From NCBI GenBank assembly GCA_900753285.1, contig CAADYN010000115.1:1-5241 (forward strand): a DNA stretch of 5,241 nt, read 5' to 3'. The notes under the pieces were generated by a model. It did not search any database, had not been told where the DNA came from, and was given only the letters and a program-made list of their open reading frames with translations. The position numbers were made by a program, and so were the translations under genes. The DNA is from Clostridia bacterium. GTDB taxonomy: Bacteria > Bacillota > Clostridia > Oscillospirales > CAG-272. Numbering within the stretch: the stretch's first letter is position 1; every line of letters starts with the position of its first letter. Positions 1 to 5,182 of the stretch are shown here, one piece after another.

Positions 1-1
1 A

Positions 2-538
2 ATCAAGTTCATCGGTACAGGCGAAAAGCTCGACGCTATCGAACCTTTCTACCCTGACAGAATGGCATCAAGAATTCTCGGAATGGGCGACGTGCTCACG
101 CTTATCGAAAAGGCACAGCAGACGTTCGACGACAAGAAAGCCGCTGAGCTTGAAAAGAAGCTGAGAGAAAACTCCTTCACCTTGAACGACTACCTCGAAC
201 AGTTCAGACAGATAAAGAACATGGGCGACATTGAACAGATAGCCGCTATGATACCTGGAGTTAAACCCGGCGCACTCAAGGATGCAAAAGTCGACGAAAA
301 GGCTATGGCTCACACCGAAGCTATCATACTTGCAATGACGGCAGAGGAACGAGAAAAGCCGAACGTCATAAACGGTTCACGCCGCAAAAGAATCGCCAAC
401 GGAAGCGGAACTTCTGTAGAAGAAGTAAACAAGCTGCTGAGACAGTACGATCAGATGAACAAGATGATCAAACAGCTTACGGCACAGTACGGCGGAAAGA
501 AAGCTAAAAAACGAATGAAAATCCCGTTTTCAATGTAA
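2..538 (+). CDS. ffh: Signal recognition particle protein Ffh, 3' part (end of G domain plus M domain)
   Basis: This is the C-terminal part of Ffh, the SRP54-type GTPase that binds 4.5S/6S SRP RNA and signal sequences of nascent membrane and secreted proteins and docks with FtsY. The frame is open from base 2, so the N and most of the G domain lie upstream of the window; 178 residues are visible against roughly 440-450 in the family. Visible residues 1-24 carry the G-domain closing region (GTGEKLDAIEPF) and the start of the linker (PDRMASRILGMGD). The M domain follows, with FTLNDYLEQF at about 59-68. The RNA-binding helix-turn-helix SRRKRIANGSGTS is at about 126-138, followed by VNKLLRQYDQMNKMIKQL, and the tail is basic (GGKKAKKRMKIPFSM). 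The sequence resembles Bacillus Ffh closely from recall. It is first in a plus-strand run with rpsP 46 bases downstream. The internal ATG at 62 is not the real start. Identification is near certain. Confidence 0.97.
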   Translation: MKFIGTGEKLDAIEPFYPDRMASRILGMGDVLTLIEKAQQTFDDKKAAELEKKLRENSFTLNDYLEQFRQIKNMGDIEQIAAMIPGVKPGALKDAKVDEKAMAHTEAIILAMTAEEREKPNVINGSRRKRIANGSGTSVEEVNKLLRQYDQMNKMIKQLTAQYGGKKAKKRMKIPFSM

Positions 539-584
539 CTCGCGGATTTTTATATAAAAATTAAAATTATTTTCGGAGGAAAAA

Positions 585-827
585 ATGGTTAAGATCAGAC
601 TCAGAAGAATGGGCGCAAAGAAATCCCCCTTCTATCGCATTATCGTTGCAGATTCTCGTTCTCCCCGTGACGGCAGATTCATCGAGGAGGTTGGTTACTA
701 TAACCCCATGACAGAACCTGTAACTCTCAAGGTAGAAGAAGAAAAGGTTCAGAAGTGGCTCGCTTCCGGCGCACAGCCCACTGAAACAGTAAAGTCCCTT
801 CTTACAAAGAGCGGTATCATTAAATAA
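585..827 (+). CDS. rpsP: 30S ribosomal protein S16
   Basis: S16 is a small-subunit protein that binds 16S rRNA early in 30S assembly. The 80-residue length is normal for the family (about 77-90). The diagnostic N-terminus is complete: MVKIRLRRMGAKKSPFYRII, then VADSRSPRDGRFIEEVGYYNP at about residues 21-41. The C-terminal half has the expected WLASGAQPTETVKSLL (about 59-74). The start is fixed by a strong Shine-Dalgarno, CGGAGGA at 574-580, five bases before the ATG. The gene lies 46 bases after ffh and two bases before khpA, a common Firmicute arrangement. It probably shares the ffh transcript; the AT-rich 539-574 gap could also hold a weak promoter, but none is clear. Confidence 0.98.
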   Translation: MVKIRLRRMGAKKSPFYRIIVADSRSPRDGRFIEEVGYYNPMTEPVTLKVEEEKVQKWLASGAQPTETVKSLLTKSGIIK

Positions 828-829
828 TT

Positions 830-1096
830 ATGGACAATACAAGCAGCGCAAGCTATCGTGACATCGACTTGAAAAAAGTTCTGGCTGACATGGCGCGCGC
901 TATTGTTGACGATCCTGATTCAGTTAGTGTAACGGAAGAAGAAAACGAATCCGGTACGGTATTGACTCTAAAGGTAGCGGAAGCGGATATGGGCATGATA
1001 ATCGGCAAGCACGGTAAAATTGCCCGAGCTATACGCACCGTCGCAAAAGCAGCGGCAAAAGTAGCCGACAAAAAGGTTACGGTAGAAATCAGATAA
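830..1096 (+). CDS. khpA: KH-domain RNA-binding protein KhpA (YlqC family)
   Basis: This is a small single-KH-domain protein. In Gram-positive bacteria KhpA pairs with KhpB/Jag and binds many RNAs, with effects on cell division and elongation. The KH signature is MGMIIGKHGKIARAIRTVAK, residues 54-73, with the GxxG loop as G59-K60-H61-G62. The preceding part, LKKVLADMARAIVDDPDSVSV (about 14-34), matches the usual KhpA N-terminus. The length is 88 residues against about 75-85 in the family, so the first 10-13 residues are a slight extension. I kept ATG 830 because the next ATG (890) would delete the first helix; TTG at 869 is possible. There is no good Shine-Dalgarno, and the ATG sits two bases after the rpsP stop, which suggests translational coupling. 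In many Firmicutes rimM and trmD follow, but here a terminator follows instead. Confidence 0.93.
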   Translation: MDNTSSASYRDIDLKKVLADMARAIVDDPDSVSVTEEENESGTVLTLKVAEADMGMIIGKHGKIARAIRTVAKAAAKVADKKVTVEIR

Positions 1097-1108
1097 GAAT
1101 CTGCTGAG

Positions 1109-1139
1109 GACTTATGATAAACAAAGGTGTTCATAAGTC
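1109..1139 (+). repeat. Inverted repeat in the khpA 3' UTR
   Basis: A perfect 9-base inverted repeat, GACTTATGA (1109-1117) and TCATAAGTC (1131-1139), lies 13 bases after the khpA stop. The 13-base loop contains a smaller ACA/TGT pairing (1121-1123 with 1128-1130). There is no T-tract after it, so it does not look like an intrinsic terminator. It could be an mRNA 3'-end stabilising or processing hairpin upstream of the true terminator at 1159-1198. The structure is seen directly; the function is unknown. Confidence 0.6.
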
Positions 1140-1158
1140 GAATGTAGTTATCCATCGT

Positions 1159-1198
1159 GGGTGTTTCCCTGTTTCCGGGAGGCATCCATTTTTATTTT
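1159..1198 (+). terminator. Rho-independent terminator of the ffh-rpsP-khpA run
   Basis: The arms GGGTGTTTCCC (1159-1169) and GGGAGGCATCC (1177-1187) pair over 11 positions in plus-strand RNA when three G-U wobbles are allowed. They enclose a 7-base loop and are followed by ATTTTTATTTTC (1188-1199). The wobbles become mismatches on the other strand, and the T-tract is on the plus side, so this serves the plus-strand genes. Two more weak outer pairs (1157-1158 with 1188-1189) are possible. Confidence 0.85.
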
Positions 1199-1202
1199 CG
1201 GC

Positions 1203-1238
1203 AAAAAATACCCTCGATATCATTTTCGATACCAAGGG
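1203..1238 (-). terminator. Rho-independent terminator of the M18 aminopeptidase gene
   Basis: Read on the minus strand, CCCTTGGTATC (1238-1228) and GATATCGAGGG (1221-1211) pair over 11 positions with two G-U wobbles around a 6-base loop, followed by TATTTTTT (1210-1203). On the plus strand the same two positions are mismatches, so the hairpin favours minus-strand RNA. It starts 12 bases after the aminopeptidase stop codon and sits immediately next to the plus-strand terminator. Confidence 0.88.
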
Positions 1239-1249
1239 CATTCCATAGC

Positions 1250-2557
1250 TTATTCTATTGTGTATGAGCCGTCGCCGTCGGTTGTCAGCTTTGACTTATA
1301 GAACTGTGTTATCGCGTCTATCATGTAGCCGGTGTCTTTTGTTCCCGCGGTTTCGTATGACGAATGCATTGCAAGCTGAGCAAGACCAATATCGACAGTT
1401 ATCATAGCTGCATTGGTGTTTGAAATCGAGCCGAGAGTTGATCCGCCGCCCATGTCGCTTCTGTTTGCGAAACGCTGTACGGGCACATTTGCGTCCTCAC
1501 AGATTTTCGCGAATATTGCAGATGATACCGCGTCGGTGGTGTACTTCTGAGCTGCGTTTTCTTTGATAACTACGCCTTCGTTTATTGCGGGTGAGTTCTG
1601 CGCATCTGAAAGCTCGGGATGATTCGGATGCTTTGCGTGACCGTTGTCAGCCGATACCATGAACGACGACGCAAGAGCTTCCGTTACGCTGAATCCGAGC
1701 TTTTCCGCTATCTTTGCAAGTGTATCGCTGAGGAACTGTGAGCCTGCACCCTGCTTTGTTGCGCTTCCCGTCTCTTCGTTGTCAAATGAAGAGTAAACAT
1801 TGACCGCTTTTGCCTCATCAGCCGCCGAGATGAATCCTATCAGTGTTGAATATGCGCACTGAAGGTTGTCGATTCGCGCGGATGAGAAGAATTCGTCTCC
1901 TGCTCCCCAAATAGTTCCGGGAGTGCGGTTGTAGAGATACAAGTCTCCGCCTACGACGTTCTCTTTTGCACATCCAGCGTATTCGGCAGCCGTTTCAAGA
2001 AGCGTTCCCTTTTTGTCGGAGGCTGAGTAAAGCGGCATCATGTCGACGGCAATGTTATAAGAAAATCCGCTGTTTATCTGACGGTTCTGGTGTATTGCAA
2101 CGTTCGGGATGAGCACGAGGTCGCGGTCGATATTGACGTTTTTAGTCGTGATTTTACTGCCGTCCTTAACGATAAGTCTGCCTGCTATCGAAAGCGGTCT
2201 GTCGAGCCATGATGAAAGAATCATTCCGCCGTAACCTTCGACATTGAGCTTAACGTATTTTCCGCACGCTTCGGCTTCAAACGCGCTCTTGAGCTTGAAT
2301 GTGGGGCTGTCCGTGTGGCTTGCGGTTATCATGAAAGAGTGCGCGTATTTCTTTGGTACGGAAAAAGCTATGACAGACGAGCCGTTTCTTGTGACAAAGT
2401 ATTTCCCGCTGGGTACGATATCCCAATTTTCGTGTTCTCCGAGCTTAGCAAAACCTGCCTCGGTGAGCTTTTTCTCTATTTCTTCGACAGCCTGAAAAGC
2501 CGTGGGAGAATTTTTAAGGAATCCGAGAAGCTCTTCGGTAGTTTTTATGTTATCCAT
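1250..2557 (-). CDS. apeB: M18 family (aspartyl-type) metalloaminopeptidase
   Basis: This is a cytosolic di-zinc aminopeptidase of MEROPS family M18, related to aspartyl aminopeptidase, which removes N-terminal (often acidic) residues from peptides. The family's metal and catalytic residues all appear in order: His81 in ITASHTDSP, Asp230 in ARIDNLQ, the Glu261-Glu262 pair in SSFDNEETGS (catalytic base plus ligand), Asp304 in VSADNGHAKHPNHPEL, and His398 in LAMHSSYETAG. The glycine/serine-rich GGGSTLGSISN (371-380 region) is also typical. At 435 residues the length matches the ApeB-type group (about 430). There is no signal peptide or membrane segment. The start is set by AAGGAG (2571-2566), eight bases before the ATG, and by a promoter upstream. 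The gene is monocistronic, convergent with khpA and divergent from the GH99-like gene. The family is secure; the exact substrate preference and the symbol are less so. Confidence 0.95.
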   Translation of the reverse strand: MDNIKTTEELLGFLKNSPTAFQAVEEIEKKLTEAGFAKLGEHENWDIVPSGKYFVTRNGSSVIAFSVPKKYAHSFMITASHTDSPTFKLKSAFEAEACGKYVKLNVEGYGGMILSSWLDRPLSIAGRLIVKDGSKITTKNVNIDRDLVLIPNVAIHQNRQINSGFSYNIAVDMMPLYSASDKKGTLLETAAEYAGCAKENVVGGDLYLYNRTPGTIWGAGDEFFSSARIDNLQCAYSTLIGFISAADEAKAVNVYSSFDNEETGSATKQGAGSQFLSDTLAKIAEKLGFSVTEALASSFMVSADNGHAKHPNHPELSDAQNSPAINEGVVIKENAAQKYTTDAVSSAIFAKICEDANVPVQRFANRSDMGGGSTLGSISNTNAAMITVDIGLAQLAMHSSYETAGTKDTGYMIDAITQFYKSKLTTDGDGSYTIE

Positions 2558-2586
2558 ATATATTGCTCCTTATTGAATTTTTACTC

Positions 2587-2615
2587 ATTATAGCACAAAC
2601 ATACTGTATTTTCAA
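2587..2615 (-). promoter_or_regulatory. Sigma-A-type promoter of the M18 aminopeptidase gene
   Basis: On the minus strand, TTGAAA (2615-2610) is followed by a 17-base spacer and TATAAT (2592-2587). TGC stands just before the -10 box, giving an extended -10 (TGnTATAAT). This is close to consensus. Transcription would begin near 2580, leaving a leader of about 23 bases that contains the AAGGAG ribosome binding site. Confidence 0.88.
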
Positions 2616-2641
2616 TCATATTGTCGATTTCCGTTGAAAAT
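2608..2641. repeat. Inverted repeat between two divergent promoters (possible operator)
   Basis: ATTTTCAA (2608-2615) and TTGAAAAT (2634-2641) are perfect inverted 8-mers separated by 18 bases. The left arm covers the -35 box of the aminopeptidase promoter. The right arm lies 14 bases upstream of the -35 box of the GH99-like gene. The position would suit a dimeric regulator of both genes, but both arms are AT-rich and one is itself a -35 hexamer, so chance is a real alternative. Confidence 0.3.
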
Positions 2642-2654
2642 TATGCCCCAAATC

Positions 2655-2683
2655 TTGCAATAAGCGGCATATTTATATATAAT
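2655..2683 (+). promoter_or_regulatory. Sigma-A-type promoter of the GH99-like gene
   Basis: TTGCAA (2655-2660), a 17-base spacer and a perfect TATAAT (2678-2683) lie 25 bases before the ATG at 2709. The start site would be near 2690, giving a leader of about 19 bases with GGAG (2699-2702) as ribosome binding site. The promoter is back to back with that of the aminopeptidase gene. Confidence 0.82.
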
Positions 2684-2708
2684 GAAGAAAAAACGCTTGG
2701 AGTAAAAT

Positions 2709-3809
2709 ATGAAAAAATACGATATAGCGGCTTATGTCTGGCCATCATACACCGGAAAAGAACCGCGCTCGCTTCCGTTCTGGGAAAAAGGCATGGGAGA
2801 GTGGCAGACTGTGCTTTCAGCCGAGAAAAAATGCGACCTGCACACACTTCCGCGGAAACCTTTGTGGGGAGCTGTAGACGAAGCGGATCCTGCCGTCATG
2901 GAGATGGAAATAGACGCGGCAGTAAGTCATGGCGTCAACGTATTTATCTACGACTGGTACTGGTATGACAGACGACCGTTCCTCGAATGCTGCCTTGACG
3001 ACGGTTTTTTAGGCGCGAAAAACAACGGAGACATGAAGTTCTATCTAATCTGGGCAAACCACGACGCTACATTTCTGTGGGACAAAAGAATCTCCGACAA
3101 GAGCGGCGTAATCTGGCAAGGCTCTCAGCCGATTGACGAATTCCGCACGGTGTGTCACAGAGTTATAGAAAAATATTTCACCTGCGAGAATTACTACAAA
3201 ATCGACGGATGTCCCGTGTTCATGATTTACGACGTGATGAATCTCATGCGCGGACTCGGCGGAATTGAGAAAACACGCGAAGCTCTCGACTGGTTCCGTG
3301 AAGAAGTTAAAAAAGCCGGATTCCCGAACCTGCATCTCCAGCTGACGATTTGGAGCGAACACGCCGTAGATGTCAGCGGAGTTGATTCGGGAAAATCCGG
3401 CTCAACGCGTGATATTGTTCCTGCGCTTGGCTTTGACTCTATCACGCATTATCAGTTTGTTCATTTTGTCAACTGCAACAGAGACTACCGTGAAATTCTG
3501 TCGGATGTTGCGCGGGAATGGGAGAGAATCCGCAGTGAATACAAAGTGCCGTACTTCCCCCACATTTCGATAGGCTGGGACAACAACCCGCGATACAATT
3601 CTCTGACATATCCGATAATGAGGAATAACACTCCCGAAGAAGTCAAAAAAGGCTTTGAAATGGCGAAAGCATTCTCGGACAAATACAATACAACTCCGCT
3701 TATCACGATAAACTCATGGAACGAGTGGACCGAGATGAGCTATCTTGAGCCTGACGACGTATATGGTTACGGATATCTTGAAGCGGTGCGGGACGTATTC
3801 CTAAAGTGA
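2709..3809 (+). CDS. GH99-like / WbsX-type glycan-acting protein
   Basis: This 366-residue protein resembles the glycoside hydrolase 99-like/WbsX group, a TIM-barrel family found in polysaccharide loci and described as glycosidases or glycosyltransferases. Visible family features are the N-terminal strand YDIAAYVWPSY (4-14), the aromatic strand FIYDWYWYDRRP (79-90), FYLIWANHD (111-119), HISIGWDNNPR (285-295), and the C-terminal INSWNEWTEMSYLEPD (334-349). In the last motif Glu339 and Glu342 have the same three-residue spacing as the two catalytic carboxylates recalled for bacterial GH99 enzymes (E333/E336), which suggests a hydrolase-like active site. There is no signal peptide or membrane segment, so a cytoplasmic protein is expected. 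The start is supported by GGAG six bases upstream and by a good promoter. The gene is alone on its transcript with no polysaccharide-synthesis neighbour, so substrate and pathway cannot be read. The fold family is fairly sure; activity is inferred. Confidence 0.82.
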   Translation: MKKYDIAAYVWPSYTGKEPRSLPFWEKGMGEWQTVLSAEKKCDLHTLPRKPLWGAVDEADPAVMEMEIDAAVSHGVNVFIYDWYWYDRRPFLECCLDDGFLGAKNNGDMKFYLIWANHDATFLWDKRISDKSGVIWQGSQPIDEFRTVCHRVIEKYFTCENYYKIDGCPVFMIYDVMNLMRGLGGIEKTREALDWFREEVKKAGFPNLHLQLTIWSEHAVDVSGVDSGKSGSTRDIVPALGFDSITHYQFVHFVNCNRDYREILSDVAREWERIRSEYKVPYFPHISIGWDNNPRYNSLTYPIMRNNTPEEVKKGFEMAKAFSDKYNTTPLITINSWNEWTEMSYLEPDDVYGYGYLEAVRDVFLK

Positions 3810-5102
3810 TTATTTTCTGATATTGAACAGCTGATTCATCACAAGCCACAATGACGGGAAGAAGTTCATTATGTTCCAAACTCCTCCACCGTCAAGACTT
3901 TCATTCGCGGCAAGCCTGAGTTTTGCGTCAGCCGAGCGCGCGTCTTCAAACCAAACGATATGCTCAACAGCGTCGGAATATGTCTGCGGTCTGTCGTAAT
4001 ATCTGTAGTAAGGCGACTGCGCAGTTTCGTCATACTGAATATCTGCTCCGCGCATGATGGCACGATTTACCGCCGCAGTGTTTGAGAGTGACTGAGCCTT
4101 AGACACCCCTTTCACAAACGGCAGCGCCCAGTCATAACCATAGTTCGGCAGTCCGAGAAATATCTTGTCGCGCGGAATTTCACTAACTGCATAATTCACC
4201 ACACGGCTGACCTCGTTGAGCGGTGCGACAGGCATAGGGGGTCCGTAGGTATAGCCCCATTCGTATGTCATAAGCATTACCTGATCCGCAGCTTCACCGA
4301 GTGCTTTGTAGTTATGTCCTTCGTAGAGCAGTCCGGGCTGATTTGCTGAGTATTTCGGCGCGAGTGACACGAATACCACTCTCTCATCCCCTACAGCTTC
4401 GTTCATCCTGCGAATAAAGTCGGTATATGCTTGAGATAGCTCCGCCGGAATATACTCAAAGTCCATGTCAACTCCGCCGTAACGCTTTTCATTTACCGCA
4501 TTGACCGTATTTTGTATGACGGCATTGCTCATACTCTCACTTGACAAGACCTGTCTCACGATTTCTGTTGAAAAAGTGCCGTTTTCGCTGAGTGAAGTAA
4601 GAACCAAAAGCGGCGTCGCGTCGTATTCATAGGCAAGTGATATAAGCTCTTCTTCTCCTGCGGGCGGTATGAGGCTTCCGTCGGGTCGGATTCCGGTTGA
4701 AAATACGGAAAGATATGTCAGGTACGGCAGTGTTCTGCGCAGCGTTGCTCTGTCGATATTGCCGTAGGCGTACCCGTTTGTTGAAAATTCCCCCAAAGAC
4801 GGCTCTGGATACGATATGTTAAGCACCTGTCCCGGGTATATTGTCGGAACTCCGCCGATTATGGGATTGTTTCGGTACAGCTCGTTTAATGTAAGCCTAT
4901 ACATCCGAGCTATTGACTGAAGAGTATCTCCGCCGCGTACAGTGTGAGTTTGTGTCGGGAATAGTATGACAAGCGACTGACCCACCGCGAGCTTTGACGG
5001 ATTTTCAAGCATATTGTCGGTAATTATCCTTGACGGCGGAACTCCGTATTCACGCGCTATGGAATATATGCTGTCGCCTTTTCTGACGGTATGTATGACC
5101 AT
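3810..5102 (-). CDS. sleL: LysM-LysM-GH18 peptidoglycan hydrolase, YaaH/SleL spore-lysin type
   Basis: The 430-residue protein begins directly with two LysM peptidoglycan-binding repeats. Repeat 1 is at residues 2-49 (IHTVRKGDSIYSIAREYGV onward) and repeat 2 at 52-98 (THTVRGGDTLQSIARMY onward). A GH18 glycosidase domain fills about 105-430. Its catalytic strand is GGVDMDFEY, with Glu216 as the proton donor and Asp212 and Asp214 in place. MTYEWGYTYGPPMPVAP (278-294) and LGLPNYGYDW (316-325) are characteristic of YaaH/SleL, N-acetylglucosaminidases that act on spore cortex peptidoglycan. Size and domain order match Bacillus YaaH/SleL (about 430 residues, two LysM). The absence of a signal peptide fits a mother-cell protein that LysM deposits on the spore. 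The start is set by GGAGGT (5113-5108), five bases before the ATG. The first Asp of the GH18 DxxDxDxE motif is Gly209. The stop codon abuts that of the GH99-like gene. The domain call is firm; the spore role is by family analogy. Confidence 0.92.
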   Translation of the reverse strand: MVIHTVRKGDSIYSIAREYGVPPSRIITDNMLENPSKLAVGQSLVILFPTQTHTVRGGDTLQSIARMYRLTLNELYRNNPIIGGVPTIYPGQVLNISYPEPSLGEFSTNGYAYGNIDRATLRRTLPYLTYLSVFSTGIRPDGSLIPPAGEEELISLAYEYDATPLLVLTSLSENGTFSTEIVRQVLSSESMSNAVIQNTVNAVNEKRYGGVDMDFEYIPAELSQAYTDFIRRMNEAVGDERVVFVSLAPKYSANQPGLLYEGHNYKALGEAADQVMLMTYEWGYTYGPPMPVAPLNEVSRVVNYAVSEIPRDKIFLGLPNYGYDWALPFVKGVSKAQSLSNTAAVNRAIMRGADIQYDETAQSPYYRYYDRPQTYSDAVEHIVWFEDARSADAKLRLAANESLDGGGVWNIMNFFPSLWLVMNQLFNIRK

Positions 5103-5121
5103 TTTTTACCTCCGAATAAAC

Positions 5122-5170
5122 AAAAATACAGCTCCTATGGCACGATATCATTGTATGCCGCGGGAGCTGT
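5122..5170 (-). terminator. Terminator after the minus-strand gene at the right edge (bidirectional in form)
   Basis: The perfect 8-base arms ACAGCTCC (5128-5135) and GGAGCTGT (5163-5170) flank a 27-base internal part that can itself fold partly (GGCA 5139-5142 with TGCC 5156-5159). On the minus strand the hairpin is followed by ATTTTTG (5127-5121), so it would end the transcript entering from the right-hand gene. The plus side also has a T-tract (5170-5174), but no plus-strand gene leads into it. Confidence 0.75.
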
Positions 5171-5178
5171 TTTTATTA
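5150..5178 (-). promoter_or_regulatory. Candidate sigma-E (sporulation) promoter of the LysM-GH18 gene
   Basis: On the minus strand, CATACAAT (5157-5150) matches the Bacillus sigma-E -10 consensus (CATACAnT) exactly. TAATAAA (5178-5172), 14 bases upstream, matches the core kmATA of the sigma-E -35 element but not its trailing TT. The spacing agrees with the recalled consensus. Transcription would start near 5143, giving a leader of about 40 bases with the GGAGGT site. In B. subtilis yaaH is a sigma-E gene, which adds support. The -10 box lies within the loop of the upstream terminator. The assignment is inferred from motif and gene type only. Confidence 0.5.
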
Positions 5179-5182
5179 CTGT

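Noticed and set aside
853..1185. A 110-codon open frame on the minus strand opposite khpA.
   Set aside because: It is antisense to a well-identified KH-domain gene, crosses the plus-strand terminator, and has no supported start or promoter.
1114..1248. A 44-codon plus-strand reading frame beginning MINKGVHKSNVV, with GAGG four bases upstream.
   Set aside because: It runs straight through both terminator hairpins and their T-tracts, and its product resembles nothing I know; better explained as the untranslated region between convergent genes.
2244..2593. Two overlapping plus-strand frames (83 and 92 codons) opposite the aminopeptidase N-terminus.
   Set aside because: They are antisense to a clear M18 gene with all catalytic motifs and overlap its promoter; no family resemblance.
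2621..2968. A 115-codon plus-strand frame overlapping the start of the GH99-like gene in another frame.
   Set aside because: It starts upstream of the identified promoter, has no ribosome binding site, and its low-complexity Arg/Ser-rich translation is typical of an out-of-frame shadow.
3045..3706. Several minus-strand frames of 72-105 codons and one plus-strand frame of 67 codons inside the GH99-like gene.
   Set aside because: All are shadows of the real gene, whose motifs run continuously through this region.
3869..4063. A 64-codon minus-strand frame inside the LysM-GH18 gene in another register.
   Set aside because: The GH18 domain continues to residue 430 in the main frame through this stretch, so no frameshift or second gene is needed.
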